A stretch of 6,867 nt of DNA. Origin: JAYPEY01 sp047618185 (GTDB lineage: Bacteria; Verrucomicrobiota; Verrucomicrobiia; Limisphaerales; JAYPEY01). Positions 6,864 through 6,867 of the stretch are shown here, in pieces. Location: assembly GCA_047618185.1 (NCBI GenBank), contig JBLHKZ010000300.1, forward strand, positions 1 through 6,867. Reading direction: 5' to 3'. Made by a program: the position numbers and the translations under genes. Numbering within the stretch: position 1 is the stretch's first letter; every line of letters starts with the position of its first letter. The notes under the pieces were generated by a model. The model worked only from the letters and a program-made list of their open reading frames with translations. It did no database searches and had not been told where the DNA came from.

Positions 6864-6867
6864 TCGC
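6860..6867 (+). CDS. Start of next operon gene, probably the ABC transporter ATPase (only 8 bases present)
   Basis: The permease ends in an ATGA overlap: ATG at 6860-6862 shares four bases with the TGA stop at 6861-6863. The following codons begin Met-Ile. Such overlaps are common in translationally coupled operons, and the missing subunit of this importer is the ATPase, so a ModC-like gene is expected. Only two full codons are visible, so the identity rests on context alone. Confidence 0.45.

Overview
The window is GC-rich and densely coded. It carries five recognisable genes plus the first bases of a sixth, and no RNA genes, insertion sequences or CRISPR arrays. Every gap between genes is shorter than about 210 bases. 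The source looks like a free-living Gram-negative-type bacterium. Weak or absent Shine-Dalgarno sequences, an AccD with a lysine-rich tail and a membrane-anchored tandem ModA-like protein suggest Planctomycetota or a related phylum, but that is inference and no marker here settles it.

Positions 1-1977 hold the S-adenosylmethionine (SAM) cycle on the minus strand. metK (SAM synthetase) is followed after 39 bases by ahcY (S-adenosylhomocysteine hydrolase), which runs off the left edge. Divergent from metK is an ArsR-type DNA-binding domain fused to a SAM-methyltransferase fold. This matches SahR, the SAH-responsive repressor of SAM-cycle genes known from Proteobacteria. The 133-base divergent spacer has a good sigma70-type metK promoter whose -10 box lies inside a 24-bp imperfect palindrome, the best operator candidate. 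The unit reads as a feedback circuit: MetK makes SAM, methyltransferases make SAH, AhcY removes SAH, and the regulator senses SAH (or SAM).

Positions 2897-2995 are the convergent gap between the regulator and accD, with a likely intrinsic terminator and three 9-bp tandem repeat units. accD (acetyl-CoA carboxylase carboxyltransferase beta subunit, minus strand) has an acidic N-terminal extension and a histone-H1-like lysine/alanine-rich tail on an otherwise ordinary core.

Positions 4296-6867 begin a plus-strand ABC importer operon of the molybdate/tungstate type. It has a 534-residue protein with two tandem ModA-like binding domains behind one uncleaved membrane anchor, a ModB-like permease, and an overlapping ATG that probably starts the ATPase gene just outside the window.
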